A stretch of DNA of 64,000 nucleotides from Aurifilum marmelostoma (taxonomy: Eukaryota; Ascomycota; Sordariomycetes; Diaporthales; Cryphonectriaceae): positions 987,921 through 1,051,920 of the forward strand of contig JAMXSV010000001.1 of the NCBI GenBank assembly GCA_027559495.1, written 5' to 3'. The number at the start of each line of letters is the position of its first letter. Position 1 is the stretch's first letter. Both the position numbers and the translations under genes were made by a program. The notes beneath the pieces are model-generated. The model searched no databases, was not told the DNA's origin, and was given only the letters and a program-made list of their open reading frames with translations. This document shows, one piece after another, positions 44,001-57,131 of the stretch.

Positions 44001-46670
44001 ATAAGTTTAAAGCATTTGTAGTTTTTCTCTATAAGCCATTAGTCCCTGCTAATTTAGAGGTATATAGTAAGTGCTTATTTAAGCGCCTATCTTAGCCATC
44101 CTTAGTAACTAAATCTTGTCCTATGCCTTTAATTGCAACTATCCTATTAGATATAGCTTGTTCCTAAGAGATCTAGCTAGTAGTCTAATTGATTTGAGGA
44201 TTATACTCCTTAAGCTATAAAAGTCCTAATATTATATTATAGTATACTATATCTATAATATTAAAAGAAATAAATATCGTATATCCTTAATTTAAAATAG
44301 ATAGATAATTAGTCTCCTTATCAATTACCCCTTAGTTATACGCAATGGGTTATCCTTCTATAGTATTAAGTATATAGGGCTTCTCTTTCTATTGCTATAA
44401 TATTTTTGCCATATTAATAATATAGGGAGATATATAATTCCCTTATGCGCTGCTATCCAATAGTGCGCTATAATATTAGTTATCAATATTCATATTAAGC
44501 TATATATATATATAGCTTCCTTTTGCTATTATATATAGGGACCTTATAGTCCTAATTGACTATTATCCCTTTATAAGCAATCTTTTCCTTTTGGGGCCTT
44601 TTTAGCTGCTTGCTAAGCTAGTGCCTTAGCTTATTATTATGCATACTTATAACGCTTCTTATTGCATTGCTATATATGCTAGGCATATGCCTTATTCTGC
44701 ATATAGATAATGCATTATTCTACTAGATATTGCTACCATTTGCATTTTTTATCTATGCAAGGCCTAGGGCAATCTTCTAGTAATCCGATAAGTGCATTAT
44801 AGTATTTCTTCTTTAGTACTTCCCTAAATTATAGTTCGGATTTCTTATATGCTTAAATAAGTTATCCTTCTTCCCTAGTTAGGAACTATCTGTATTTGAC
44901 CTTTTTCTCGAAATAGGTTTAATAGCTATAATAGGTATATAAGATCTATGCTAATTAGTAATATCCAAGATAGAACGCATTAATCCTAGGATCCTCTAAT
45001 TTGTCTACTTTATAATTCTAAAGTAGGATGCTCCTAAAGAGGGTTTTTAGAGATATTTTATATACAAGGTATTCCGTTTAGATATTAATATCCCAGTAGT
45101 TAGAACTAAGGCTGCTGCGTCGGGTAGTTAGTACCAATTCCTCTAAGTTATCTATATATTATTGCGTAATAGGCTTAAGTAGGATATTAGGCTATCTATC
45201 CTAGAGAGTTTCTTTTTTAAAAATAAGTATCTCTATAGTATATTCTTCTATAGGGGCTGGAGTAAAGTCTGCATTTTCTAAGTTATTATCGCGCTTATTG
45301 TAAGCTGAAGATGCTATAGTGTCCGATATATGCTTATCATTATCTATAAGCTATATAAGATAGTGCTATAGGGGAAATTTTCCTAGGTCCTATTCTTCCT
45401 TAGATCCCTAACCTATAGGGTTAGTAGAATAGTCTAATTATTCTTCTTTAATAGAAGTCCTGCTTCTAATAGCAAGTTATTATTGTGCCCTTAGGTTTCC
45501 GGGAGAACTATCCTGAACCTTCTTTCTCTAAGAAGTATAATACGCAACTATTATTATAATACGCAGTCTAACTAAGAGATTTATAATTAATAGAGTCTAT
45601 TACTTGCTCTATTAGAATATTTTTATTTAGATAATTAGATTCTTATTAAGTAGCAATACTAAGCTATTATCCCTCCTAGATAAGTTGCTATTATTTCCTT
45701 TATAGTTATTAATATTCCTATGCAAAGTATCTAGGCTTCCTATAATTAAAGCATGCTCTATTACCTTTACCTTAAGTTTAGAAGTTATTGCGTTAATGCG
45801 TAGCATCTAGTTCTATTAGGCTAGCATGCATGCTGCTGCTTTATGCTATATTTATATAATTCTATTATTTTCCTTAGTAGTTCTGCTAAGGCTAGTAGTA
45901 TCTTCTACTATTAGCTAGGGCCCTAAACTTCTATAGTTATTTATTACCTTTGCGGTTTTTCTCCTATTATTATTTAAAAATATAATTATTAATTTATACT
46001 GCTATTGCAATATATTCTGCTAGATTATTGGGTTAGTCTATCTTATAAAGTTTATCTTTAATCCTATTCTTTAGTCTTTTATAGAACTAGAATATTAATG
46101 CTTTATCTTCCTAGCTAACTTATTCTGTATATTGCCTAAATTTGGCTGCATAATTTGAAGCAGCTTTAGTTTGCTTAAGGTCTATAAGACTGCATTTTGC
46201 TATGCGCTTCTTATTTAGATTGCTAAATGCATTCTTAAATGCTTTCTCGAAATCTTTAAATAAGTTAAAGATAGCTTTAGTTTCCTTATTACAATTATTA
46301 GGCATAGTTAGGTTATTAAGATAGTCTCGAAGGGAAGGTTCGAATTAGGCAAAAGCATTGCCTTCCAACCAAGTCCCTGCAAAGACTGCCTTCTCTCCCT
46401 TATCTATAAACTAGGCCGGATAGTAAAGAAAGTAGGCCTTGCATTAAGTAATAAAAGCCTAAAGAGTGCCCTTCAATCCTTTATAAGGAATAAGCTTATC
46501 TATCTTATAGACCCTAATCTAAGTATTGCTAAATTCTTTAAGTTCCTAAATGCAAGCCTATAGGGCTATAATAGTTTGCTGCAGCTTAGCGCTAGTCTAG
46601 GCCCTGCCTATAGTAGAGGGAGTTAGAGTCTAGGGAGATATTATATTTCCATATTGCTTAAGAAGAAGTA
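41030..46670 (-). pseudogene. Element 3 gag-pol relic with chromodomain
   Basis: Gag has an open piece at 46305-46120 (MPNNCNKETKAIFNLFKDF). The integrase core lies at 42036-41791 (YNSILIVVCRLSKYAYFLLY and ILDRDRKFVLYF). RT and RNase H lie between them and are broken by TAA/TAG. The chromodomain is at about 41200-41060. Confidence 0.85.
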
Positions 46671-46703
46671 TACTAAACTATACTTAAATAAGAGTTATTA
46701 AAA

Positions 46704-47163
46704 TATAATAAGCACTGCTATAACTAGGGTATATAATAAGTATACAAAGGGTTTATATTAGGCAAGAATGATATCTAAGTATAATCCAAAGAATACAGAA
46801 ATAACTTTTAAAGTCTTCTGCAGTATATCACTAGCAGTAAAGCTATTACTTATATTAGAGGTAATACTTAGATTAATAACTGAAGAGCTATATACTGAAT
46901 CTATCTAATGGTAATAAACGTGTTCTTATATATCTAGTTTTCGAACGTGGCTAACTTGGATAGCAACATATCTAAACCATCTGGATATCTCCAGATAGCA
47001 CATATCCAAAGCTATCCATCCTGGTTAGTCCTTGTTCTAACCCTAACCCTGGGTTACGTAATCCTAGCGTAGCTCCGTAAGTAAGTGTTGCATTTCTTCA
47101 TACTAAGGGTTCTATTCCGGATAGCCCTAGTATCCCATGTCATAACGGTTGCAGGTCATAATA
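46704..47163 (-). repeat. Element 3 5' LTR (variant A)
   Basis: This 460-bp LTR has an outer 120 bp richer in GC than the partner LTR. It contains CTAACCCTAACCC and ends GGTCATAATA. Confidence 0.9.
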
Positions 47164-47168
47164 ATTGG

Positions 47169-50100
47169 GTATTTTGCTAGTAATTATAATAGTTATATAT
47201 AATTTTTCTTTAGGTTTTTGTTAAAGTACTCTCTAAGTGCTTTGAGTTATGCTTTATTTAGTCTATAGATAGAAAAGAATTTGGGCTAAGTTTCTTCCTT
47301 AAGTAGGATTTTATAGTTATATAAACTATATTTTAGTAGTCCTATAACTAATTCTCCTTAGAATAGTTTTGTAAATTTATAATACTCTTCTAGTATGCTA
47401 GCAAGTATTAGGATTAGTTCTTCCTCTATTTCTGCTTTCTAGAGGAATAGTAGATACTATTAAGCATTTTATTGCAATTATCTATTATTTTTGCTTTATA
47501 TTGGACTAAGTCTTTCTAACTAGTCTTTATTTACTTATATTCTTAACTTATGCTTAACTTGCATTTATAAGTTTAAGGCATTTGTAGTTCTTCTTTATAA
47601 GCTATTAGTTCCTGCTAATTTGGAGGTATATAGTAAGTGCTTATTTAAGCGCCTATCTTAGCTATTCTTAGTGACTAAGTCTTATCCTGCGCCTTTAATT
47701 GCAACTATCCTATTAGATATAGCTTATTCCCAAGAGATTTAGCTAATGGTTTAATTAATTTAAGGATTATGCTCCTTAAGCTATAGAAGTCCTAATATTA
47801 TATTATAGTATACTATATTTATAATATTAAAAGAAATAAATATTATATATTTTTAGTTTAAGATAGGTAAATAATTAGTCTCCTTATTAATTACTCCTTA
47901 ATTATATGCAATAGGTTATTCTTCTATAGTATTAAGTATATAAGGCTTCTCTTTTTATTGCTATAGTATCTTTGCTATATTAATAATGCAAGAGGATATA
48001 TAATTCCTTTATGCGCTACTATCTAATAGCGCGCTATAATATTAGTTATTAATATTTATATTAAGCTGTATATATATATAGCTTCCTTTTGCTATTATAT
48101 ATAGGGACCTTATAGTTCTAATTAACTATTGTCCCTTTATAGGCAATCTTTTCCTTTTAGAGCTTTCTTAGCTGCTTGCTAAGCTAGTGCCTTAGCTTAT
48201 TATTATGCATACTTGTAATGCTTCTTATTGCATTGCTATATATGCTAAGCATATGCCTTATTCTATATATAGATAGTGTATTGTTTTACTAGATATTGCT
48301 ACTATTTGCGTTTTTTATCTATGCAAAGCCTAAAGCAATCCTCTAGTAGTTTAATAAGTGCATTATAGTATTTCTTCTCTAGTACTTTTCTAAATTGTAG
48401 TTTAAATTCCTTATATGCCTAAATAAGTTATTCTTCTTCCCTAGTTAGGAACTATCTATATTTAATCTTTTCCTTAAAATAGATTTAATAGCTATAATAG
48501 ATATATAAGATCTATGCTAATTAGTAGTATCTAAGATAGAATGCATTAATCCTAGAATCCTCTAATTTATTTGCTTTATAATCCTAAAGTAGGATGCTTC
48601 TAAAGAGGGTTTTTAGAGATATTCTGTATATAAGATATTCTATTTGGATATTAATATCTGGGTAGTTAGAACTAAGACTGCTGCATTAGATAGTTAATAT
48701 TAATTCCTCTAAGTTATCTATATATTATTATATAATAGGCTTAAGTAGGATATTAGGCTATTTATCCTAGAAGATTCCTTCTTCTAGAGTAAGTATTTCT
48801 ATAATATATTCTTCTATAGGGGCTAGAGTAAAGTCTGCATTTTCTGAGTTATCGTTGCACTTATTATAGGCTAGGGATGCTATAGTATCCGATATATGCT
48901 TATTATAGTTTGTAAGCTATATAAGATAATGCTATAGGGGAAACTTCTCTAGGTTCTATTCTTCCTTAGATCTCTAATCTCTAGAATTAGTAGAATAATC
49001 TAATTATTCTTCTTTAGTAGAAGTTCTGCTTTTAATAGCAAGTTATTATTATCCCTTGGGTTTCTGGGGGAACTATCTTAAACCTTCTTTCTCTAAGAAG
49101 TATAATATATAACTATTATTATAATATGCAGTCTAACTAAGAGATTTATAATTAATAGAGTCTATTACTTGCTCTATTAGGATATTTTTATTTAGATAAT
49201 TAGATTTCTATTAAGTAGCAATACTAAGCTATTATCCTTTCTAGATAAGTTGCTATTATTTTCTTTGTGATTATTAATATTCTTATGCAAAGTATCTAGG
49301 CTTTCTATAATTAAAGCATGCTCTATTGCCTTTGCTTTGAGTTTAGAAATTATTGCATTAATATATAGCGTCTAGTTCTATTGGGCTAGCATATATGCTG
49401 CTGCTTTATGCTATACTTATATAATTCTATTATTTTCCTTAGTAGTTCTGCTAAGGCTGGTAGCATCTTCTACTATTAGCTAGGGCCCTAAACTTCTATA
49501 GTTATCTATTACCTTTGCAGTTTTTCTTCTATTATTATTTAAAGATATAGTTATTAATTTATACTGCTATTGCAATATATTCTGCTAGATTATTAAGTTA
49601 GTCTATCTTATAAAGTTTATTTTTAACCCTATTCTTTAATTCTTTATAGAATTAGAATATTAATGCTTTATCTTCCTAACTAATCTATTTTATATATTAT
49701 CTAAATTTAGCTATATAATTTAAAGCAGCTTTAGTCTGCTTAAGGTCTATAAGATTGCATTCTGCTATATATTTCTTATCTAGATTGCTGAACGCATTCT
49801 TAAGTGCTTTCTTAAAACCTTTAAATAAGTTAAAGATAGCTTTAGTTTCCTTATTATAGTTATTAAGTATAGTTAGATTATTAAGGTAGTCTCGAAGGGA
49901 AGGTTCGAACTAAGCAAGAGTATTGCCTTCTAACTAAGTTCCTGCAAAAACTGCCTTCTCTCCCTTATCTATAAACTAGGCTGGATAGTAGAGGAAGTAG
50001 GCTTTATACTAAGTAATAAAAGCCTAAAGAGTGCCCTTTGATTCTTTATAAGGGATAGGCTTATCTATCTTATAGACTCTAATCTAAGTATTGCTAGATT

Positions 50101-50268
50101 CTTTAAATTCCTAAATGCAAGCCTATAGGGCTATAATAGTTTGCTGCAGCTTAGCGCTAATTTAGGCCCTGCCTATAGTAGAGGAGATTAGAGTTTAGGA
50201 AGATATTATATTTCTATATTGCTTAAGAAGGAATATACTAAACTATACTTAAATAAGAGTTATTAAAA
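47169..50268 (-). pseudogene. Element 2 gag-pol relic, right part (gag to RT)
   Basis: This is the 5' half of element 2 after the nested insertion. Gag lies around 49870-49680, readable but with TAA/TAG; protease and the start of RT follow towards 47169. The first bases after the target duplication continue the RT frame cut at 39612. Confidence 0.85.
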
Positions 50269-50729
50269 TATAATAAGCACTGCTATAATTAGGGTATATA
50301 ATAAGTATATAAAGGGTTTATATTAGGCAAGAATAATATTAAAGTATAATTTAAAGAATATAAAAATAATCTTTAAAGTCTTCTATAGTATATTATTAGC
50401 AGTAAAGCTATTACTTATATTAGAGGTAATACTTAGATTAATAACTAAAGAGCTATATACTAAATCTATCTAATAGTAATAAATATATCCTTATATATCT
50501 AGTCTTCGAATGTGGCTAACTTAGATAGCAATATATCCGAACTACCTAGATATCTCCGAATAGCATATATCCAAAGCTATCTATCCTAGTTGGTCCTTAT
50601 CCTAACCCTAACCCTGGATTACGTAATCCTAGCGTGGCTCTGTAGGTGAGTGTTGAACTTTTCCTGTACTAAGGGTTCTATTCCGGATAGCCCTAGTGTG
50701 CTATGTTATAATGGTTGCGGGTTATAACA
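50269..50729 (-). repeat. Element 2 5' LTR (variant A)
   Basis: This 461-bp LTR is the partner of 35727-36187. It holds CCTAACCCTAACCCTGG near 50600 and ends GGTTATAACA. Its outer end is less RIP-mutated than that of the partner. Confidence 0.9.
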
Positions 50730-53324
50730 TAGTGCTAATAAGCTCTTTAATAGAGATTAAGACCTTATAGCCTCTTTAAATCTTATATATTATAAGATTT
50801 GCTATAATAATAATCTTCTAATAAAGTATACTAGATTATTTAATTAGATATACTTTAAACTAAGTAAAAGGCTTTATAATATTTATATTTAGCAGCTAAT
50901 TTAATATAATATTAGGCTTTTCTTTTAATTTAAATTTATTGCCTTATTAATAATATTTACTAGGAATATAAATTATATATTACTACTTAAGTATAATAGC
51001 ATTGCTTAAATCTAGCTTATAATTATTACTTAGAAGGCATTTATTAAAGAAAGCTTTATAAGAGCATTAATTTAATACTTTTATTTAATTATTAATAGTA
51101 AAGTTTATAATAGCTATTACTGCTTTAAATAGATAGGGCTATAATAAGTATAGCATCTTTAGATCCTCTATTTAGCAATATGCTTTTTCTATAATAATAT
51201 AATTTAAATATTTAGCTAAGCTATTTTATTTAAGCGTATATAGCAATAATAGCATTAGCTTAATCTTCTTCTTTCTAAGCTACTATTAAAGCTTATTTTT
51301 ATCTTTTTCTAAAAGCTTTATACTATTATTTATATAAATTCTCTAAATCTTAGCTTTTTTACTAATAATATAAGGTTTTAAGCATTCTTAAGATCTTTTT
51401 AGGGCCTAATTCCTTATTAGAAAGTATAGTAAACTAATAATAAGCATATTTCCTTTTAGTAGTAAGAATGCTATATTATTTGCTATTTATCTTTTCTATT
51501 GCTATAAAAAAGGAATTAAGATACTAGATCTTTCTAGCGCTTTTAGGCTTAGTAAACTCTTAGCCTAGTATATACTTAAAAATCTTTTTATAATTATAAG
51601 CTTTATATATAAAATCTCTCTTCTATTTAGAAGAAGGCATTTCTAGCTTAATATTAGCTACTATTAAAGCAATTCTTAAGATAGCTTCTTTGCTAATATG
51701 CCTTAAGCATTAATGCTATTTAGCTAGATTAATAGCTAGGGCTAAGGATTTTATAGCTTTATTTAAGAAAAATGCGCTATATGCTATTAGAGTAATAATA
51801 TTAAAGTTATTATTAAACTATATAACTATGCTATATTTTTAGGGCTTAAGAAGATTAAAGTTTTAAATTCTTAAGCCTTTCTTATAGAGGCGTAAAATGC
51901 TAATAATATCTTAAGCGAATTTAGAGTAGAAATATATCTAATATAGAGTAAAATTATTAGTAATGCTATTAACTTTGCACTTTAGCTATATTATTTTAAC
52001 TTTAAGAAGAGTAATTAAATCTTTTTCTATAGTAATAGCTAATATATTTATTAAATAGTTAATATTAATAAACTTTTCTTTAGTATTAAAAATATAATAG
52101 ATAGCATTTATATTGCTATAGATTTCTTATTAATAGAGTTATTAATAGAAATATTAATATTAAGTAGAGAAGAAAATATAGTAATAGTATGCAATTAGCA
52201 ATAATAGTTTCTATATATTAAAGTCTTTAAGAGATTTAATATATTTAGAGCTTAAAATAGCCTAATTTAAGCTCTTTAATTAGCTAAGTTTGCAGTAGGC
52301 ATTAAGTATAGCTTAAGAGAAGAGAAAGGCATACTAATAACCTTTTTCTTTAATAGCTTATTATTTAAATATAAAGTTTGCCTCTTAAGTGCTTATATTT
52401 CTATCTTTTTTTACTATTCTTTTTCTTTATTTTTCTCTTATATTTCTATTTATCCTTTTCCTGCTTTTTTCTTAGAATAGATAGATTAATAATTATTAGC
52501 TAAGTAATTATAATAAGAGCATATTCTATTATTCTTTTTCTTACTCTTTTTCTTTTTTTATTGCTTTATAAGATTTACGCTTTTAAAAGTTTTTAAATTC
52601 TTTACTTTATTAATATAGTTAGCTTAAATAGCTCTAAAAATAAATTAGCTTTAAAAGCTTAAGTATATAAATTCTTTAATATATATAATTTATTAAGGAT
52701 ATTTAATTTAAATGCTCTAAATAAAGTTAATTTAATACTTTATATTTTCTATTTAATAGCTAAAAAAGATTAGCCTCTTTTTAATAAAATTAAAAGTATT
52801 TATATATTTACTTAAAATCTTATAAAACTTGCTTTAAATAATTTAAAGCTCTATAAAAAGCTTTTAATATTAAATAGATTTAGTGCTTATAGCTTAGTTT
52901 CTTAAGATAAGCTATTTAGTAATTAAATTAGAGATATAAGCAATAAGAGCTTTAGTTTTCTTTAAATAAAATTGCTAAATTATTAAGTTAATAGTAGCTA
53001 ATTTAATATTTTTATTTAAGAGATTATTAAGATTAATTAAAGTTGCTATTAAAGCTTTATTAGTATTAATTAAATAGCCCTTTTTCTTAATCTTTAAGAA
53101 AAGGGGTTTAAGCAGATTAAATTTGCAATATTTAAGAAGAAGCTTCTTTATAGCAAGCTCTTATAAAAGCTAATTGCTTTAATAAAGATAATCTTCCTTA
53201 CTAAGTTACTTTAAGGCTAAAAAGCTCTCCTTTTTATTCTTAATATTAAATATAATAATTAATAAATAAGGGGGTTTTTTATAAGTAGTTAATATACTTA
53301 GCTAAGCTATTTCCTTTAGCTATA
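50730..53324 (-). mobile_element. Ty1/copia relic, 5' segment
   Basis: This continues the copia relic beyond element 2. On the minus strand a GAG-pre-integrase motif reads KQHQCLRHISKEAILRIA-like at about 51750-51650, with stops as TAG. Protease-like sequence lies upstream near 52000-51900 and AT-rich gag sequence from about 53200. It is cut on the right by element 7 at 53325, so the 5' LTR is not in the window. Confidence 0.65.
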
Positions 53325-53615
53325 TGTAATGAGCACTGCTATAACTGGAGTATACAACAAGTATACAAAGGGTTTATATTAGGCAAGAACGATATTAAAG
53401 TATAATCCAAAGAATATAGAAATAACCTTCAAAGTCTTCTGCAGTATATCACTTAGCAATAAAGCTATTACTTATATTAAAGGTAATACTTAGATTAACA
53501 ATTAAAGAGCTATATACTAAATCTATTTAATAGTAATAAATATATCCTTATATATATATATATCTTGCTCTTTAGTCCTTTATTAGTAATATTGGTTCTT
53601 CTCCTATAGGGGTAG
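53325..53615 (-). repeat. Element 7: truncated LTR, variant B
   Basis: It starts with the intact TGTAATGAGC and matches the variant B LTR of element 6 in reverse orientation, including the B-specific segment near 53570-53610. It stops at 53615, where element 5 begins. It is therefore the outer part of the 3' LTR of a B element whose remainder lies beyond the window. Confidence 0.8.
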
Positions 53616-54075
53616 TATAATGAGCACTGCTGTAACCGGGGTATACAACAAGTACACAAAGGGTTTATATTAGGCAAGAACGATATCAAAGTATAATCCA
53701 AAAAATACAGAAACAACTTTCAAAGTCTTCTATAGTATATCACTAGCAGTAAAGCTATTACTTATATCAGAGGTAATACTTAGATTGACAACTAAAGAGC
53801 TATATACTAAATCTATTTAATAGTAATAAACGTATCCTTATATATCCAGTCTTCGAATATAGCTAACTTAGATAGCAATATATCTGAACTATCTGGATAT
53901 CTCCGGATAGCACATATCCAAAGCTATCCATCCTAGTTAGTCCTTATTCTAACCCTAACCCTGGGTTATATAATCCTAGCATAGCTCTATAAGTAAGTAT
54001 TGCATTTCTTCATACTAAGGATTCCATTCCGGATAGCCCTAGTATCCTATATTATAATAGTTGCGGGTTATAATA
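53616..54075 (-). repeat. Element 5 3' LTR (variant A)
   Basis: This 460-bp LTR contains TAACCCTAACCCTGG near 53950. Next to its inner edge the minus strand reads AGGAGGAAGATAA, a polypurine tract for plus-strand priming. Confidence 0.88.
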
Positions 54076-54149
54076 TTATCTTCCTCCTATCGATTGTTAT
54101 CCTAAACGATCTTCTATAAGTTTCTTGCATATTATCCTATTGCTAGATT

Positions 54150-54809
54150 ATGCTTTCCTAATTTATTATATTGAATAGAGTTAATAAATCTCGATTTTTA
54201 AGTTCTTGTGCTAAGAAAATAAAATAAAAGGATTCCCTTCTTTCAATTATTCTTCAAAACGCTATTACTATGCCTTCTTATTCTTTTTGCGAGGGTTATA
54301 GCATTTCGTCTTATCAAGTTTCTCCCAACAATTCTTCCTACTGCTTAGAATATATTTGCCTCAGACATTCTCGATATAATATCTAAGGTCTTAGCGCCTT
54401 AGAGATTTAATAGATCGGAGCTTAATACCAATATCTAGAGAAGCAGTTAAAGGGTGCTAAGGGCTAGCTTTGCAATGCTGCTGTAAAGGTCAAGCATTTG
54501 CAGAAACAAAAGCGTATATAGTTTAAGAAGATAATGCGCGCAGTTTGTCGTAGTCTTAATAGCATAGAGGCATTAGAATGTATAGAAGCTGAGGAGGAGC
54601 GTCGTTGCGCTTTCAAGATAGTCCAAAAGATAGTTTCCAAAGAATCTGCTGCTTCTGCTAAGATTCCTAATTTTAAGGGATTTAATTAGAATTCTATAGA
54701 TATAGGGAATGCTATAGTAGACTAGTCAGGTTTTCTAGCTAAGGGGTCGCCTGCTATAGCCTCTAGTTCTTATTCTAGGGTAGAGAGGTCTGCCAAAGAG
54801 GCCCCCTAA
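54150..54809 (+). pseudogene. Antisense accessory ORF of element 5 (best-preserved A copy)
   Basis: The frame runs from ATG 54150 to TAA 54809, 660 nt. I translated it fully: ten internal stops, all TAA or TAG and none TGA. The order is a basic N-terminus (ILNRVNKSRFLSSCAKKIK), KDSLLSIIL, a Cys cluster (SSYCLEYICLRHS), a helical charged stretch (KIMRAV then NSIEALECIEAEEERR) and a Ser-rich tail. Element 6 has matching residues in the same order. It starts 75 nt from the 3' LTR, reading inwards. Family and function are unknown; a zinc-binding coiled-coil protein is a guess. Confidence 0.75.
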
Positions 54810-55019
54810 ATCTTAGCCCTATTAGTTGCTATCCTAGGCTTCGAATTAACTAGTATATCCCTAACTATTCATATCCCTTAACTAGTATAGTATTCTATCT
54901 AGTATTTTCCTTTAGCTAATAGCATTTTCCTATTAACCAGTAGGATATAGATTAGTAGATTATATTCCTAATTATATTTCTGCCTAACTAGTTTAGTTTC
55001 TAGCATACTAATAGTTTAT

Positions 55020-56600
55020 TCACCTAGTCTAAATCCTAACTGCTTATCTTTGTAACTAGTTTATCTAGTAGTCTTAAAGTATTTATTATGCATAAGCTAA
55101 GTTTCCTTCGGGTTTCTATATATTTTCGCTTGCTAGATAGCCTTTCTACTTAATATAGTATTCTAGATTATGCTAAGAACCTCTATATCTTAGAATCCTT
55201 CCTACTTTGTATTCTAGCTTATTATCTTTAGCTTTAATATTATTATCTATAAGTATTTCTTATATTGCTAGTTCTAAGAGTGAAATGTAGAATACTGGGT
55301 ATATTCTTATTTCTGCTAGCAATGCAAGCTTATAGTTAATTAGAGAGATTTTTCTCAAAATTTTAAAGGGTCTAATTTTTTTATAATCAAGTTTATTATT
55401 TAATCGGGTAGTCCTTATATTTTTTCATTTTAAGTAGACTTTATCTCTCTCCTATAGAATTAGTCCCTTAATCCTCTTAGAATTAGCATATTTAGTCATT
55501 TATTCTTATATAAACTAGAGTTCTTATTGAATATCTTCCTAAACCTTCTTAATGCGCTATATTCATTTTTCTGCTGCTTCTGCATTTGCCCCTAGCAATG
55601 CTTCGTAGTACGCTATCGGGTTATATCTATAGAGTACATAGAATAGTAAGATCTTTATCATGCTTATATTTGCGCTATTATATACAAATTGCGCCAATAG
55701 TAACAGTTTAACCCAATTATCCTATTCCTAATTAATATAGTGCCTAAGATATTATTCAATAATTTAGTTTATTTATTCTATTTGCCTATCTATTTATAGA
55801 TAATAGGCTATTAACATTTTATAGTATACTCTAAGTTGCTTTATAAGTAATATCTAGAAATATAATACAAATTTTCTATCTCTATCTAAGATAATCTCTT
55901 CTAGCATGCTATAGTTAGCAATAATTATCCTAAGGAATATATATGCAAGTTCTTCTGCTATACTGCTTTCCTTATAGGGGAGAAAGTAAGCATACTTGCT
56001 TAGTCTGCAAACTACTACTAGGATGCTATCGTATTGCACCTTAGTTAAGGGTTCTTATAAGATAAGTAGCTTAGTAATAAAGTCTAGACTAATTAATTGC
56101 TAAACAGTTATAGATACTAGTAAGGGTTATAGCAGTCTATAAGGCTTATATCTTTCTGCCTTATTTTTCTTACAACTATTGCATTTCTAAATAATTTCCT
56201 CAATTCATATCCTAAGGCCTAGTAGATTCTAATATCGCTTAATTTATTTATAGATAGCCCTGACTCCTTAGTGCCCATATACTAGTGCGCTATATATATC
56301 TCTAATATATTCTTCTTATTCCCGTAGAGTCATTTCTTCTAGTTTCTTGCCCTAGTATATAATCCTAAGTATCGAGTTAATTTCTCGTTTCTATATAAGG
56401 TTCTCTTCCTTATTCTAATCAAAGAGTATCTATTCCTCGATTTCTAATGCTAGTATATAATCCGATTATCAACTAAGAGCGTCCGCTCTAGTGTTTTCTT
56501 TTCCTTAAATATAGCTAATTTTAATATCGAATTATAAGAGGAATTCTGCCTATCGTACTTATCGCTTATTCAAAACCTTAGTTATTATAAACAATATAAG
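55020..56600 (-). pseudogene. Element 5 pol relic (RNase H to chromodomain)
   Basis: The integrase core is open at 56039-55854 (YDSILVVVCRLSKYAYFLPY and ILDRDRKFVLYF). The chromodomain lies near 55190-55040. The remaining frames contain TAA/TAG stops. RT and gag are beyond element 6, outside the window. Confidence 0.85.
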
Positions 56601-57131
56601 TGTTATGACCCATCTAATATGCAGGTCACAATAAAGATTGCGGCACAGCACTAAGGCTATACGGAACGGACTATAGGGAGCCGGGAGTTCAATACTCTAG
56701 GACAGAACTAGCACGACGAGATTATATAAGCCAGGGTTAGGGTTATGAAGGTTGCTTAGTCGAAGGAGTCGATATTAACTCTATCGACTAGTTAAAGGAA
56801 TTGGTATCAACTCGGTTAGCTAATTAAAGGATTCGATATTAACTCTAGCCCACCCCTGCTAGGAAGGAACTAACACTACCTATAAAGGACTAAAGAATAG
56901 GATATATAAGGATACATTTATTACTATTAGATAGATTTAGTATATAGCTCTTTAATTATTAATCTAAGTATTACCTCTGATATAAGTAATAGCTTTACTG
57001 CTAGTAATATACTATAGAAGACTTTAGAAGTTATTTCTGTATTCTTTAAATTATACTTTAATATTATTCTTGCCTAATATAAACCCTTTATATACTTATT
57101 GTATACCCTAGTTACAGCAGTGCTTATTATA
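56601..57131 (+). repeat. Element 6 5' LTR (variant B, 531 bp)
   Basis: It starts TGTTATGACC and ends GCTTATTATA (from GCTCATTACA). The last 210 bp or so match variant A; the first 315 bp are mostly different, apart from the terminus and a TATATAA-CCAGGGTTAGGGTTA segment near 56725-56750. Confidence 0.9.

Larger units (their letters stand above)
39613..47163 (-). mobile_element. Element 3: chromovirus variant A nested in element 2
   Basis: The 7551-bp element has two 460-bp LTRs (39613-40072 and 46704-47163) and a perfect target duplication attgg (39608-39612 and 47164-47168). It lies in the RT region of element 2: rejoining the flanks reproduces the sequence seen in element 1 near 29870. 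It is younger than element 2 but also fully RIP-mutated. Confidence 0.94.
35727..50729 (-). mobile_element. Element 2: chromovirus variant A, split by element 3
   Basis: Two 461-bp LTRs (35727-36187 and 50269-50729) bound the element. The target duplication tagtg is present at 35722-35726 and 50730-50734. Its own sequence is 35727-39612 plus 47169-50729, 7447 bp without the nested element and one copy of the duplication. It is about 105 bp shorter than element 1 because of a deletion between two TAACTAGT repeats near 36995. It sits in the copia relic. Confidence 0.92.
53616..56600 (-). mobile_element. Element 5: chromovirus variant A, left part
   Basis: It begins with a 460-bp LTR (53616-54075) inside the element 7 LTR. 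The possible target duplication on the left is ggtag (53611-53615). The interior runs to RNase H at 56600, where element 6 is inserted. It is the least RIP-mutated A copy in the antisense ORF. The right part is outside the window. Confidence 0.88.
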
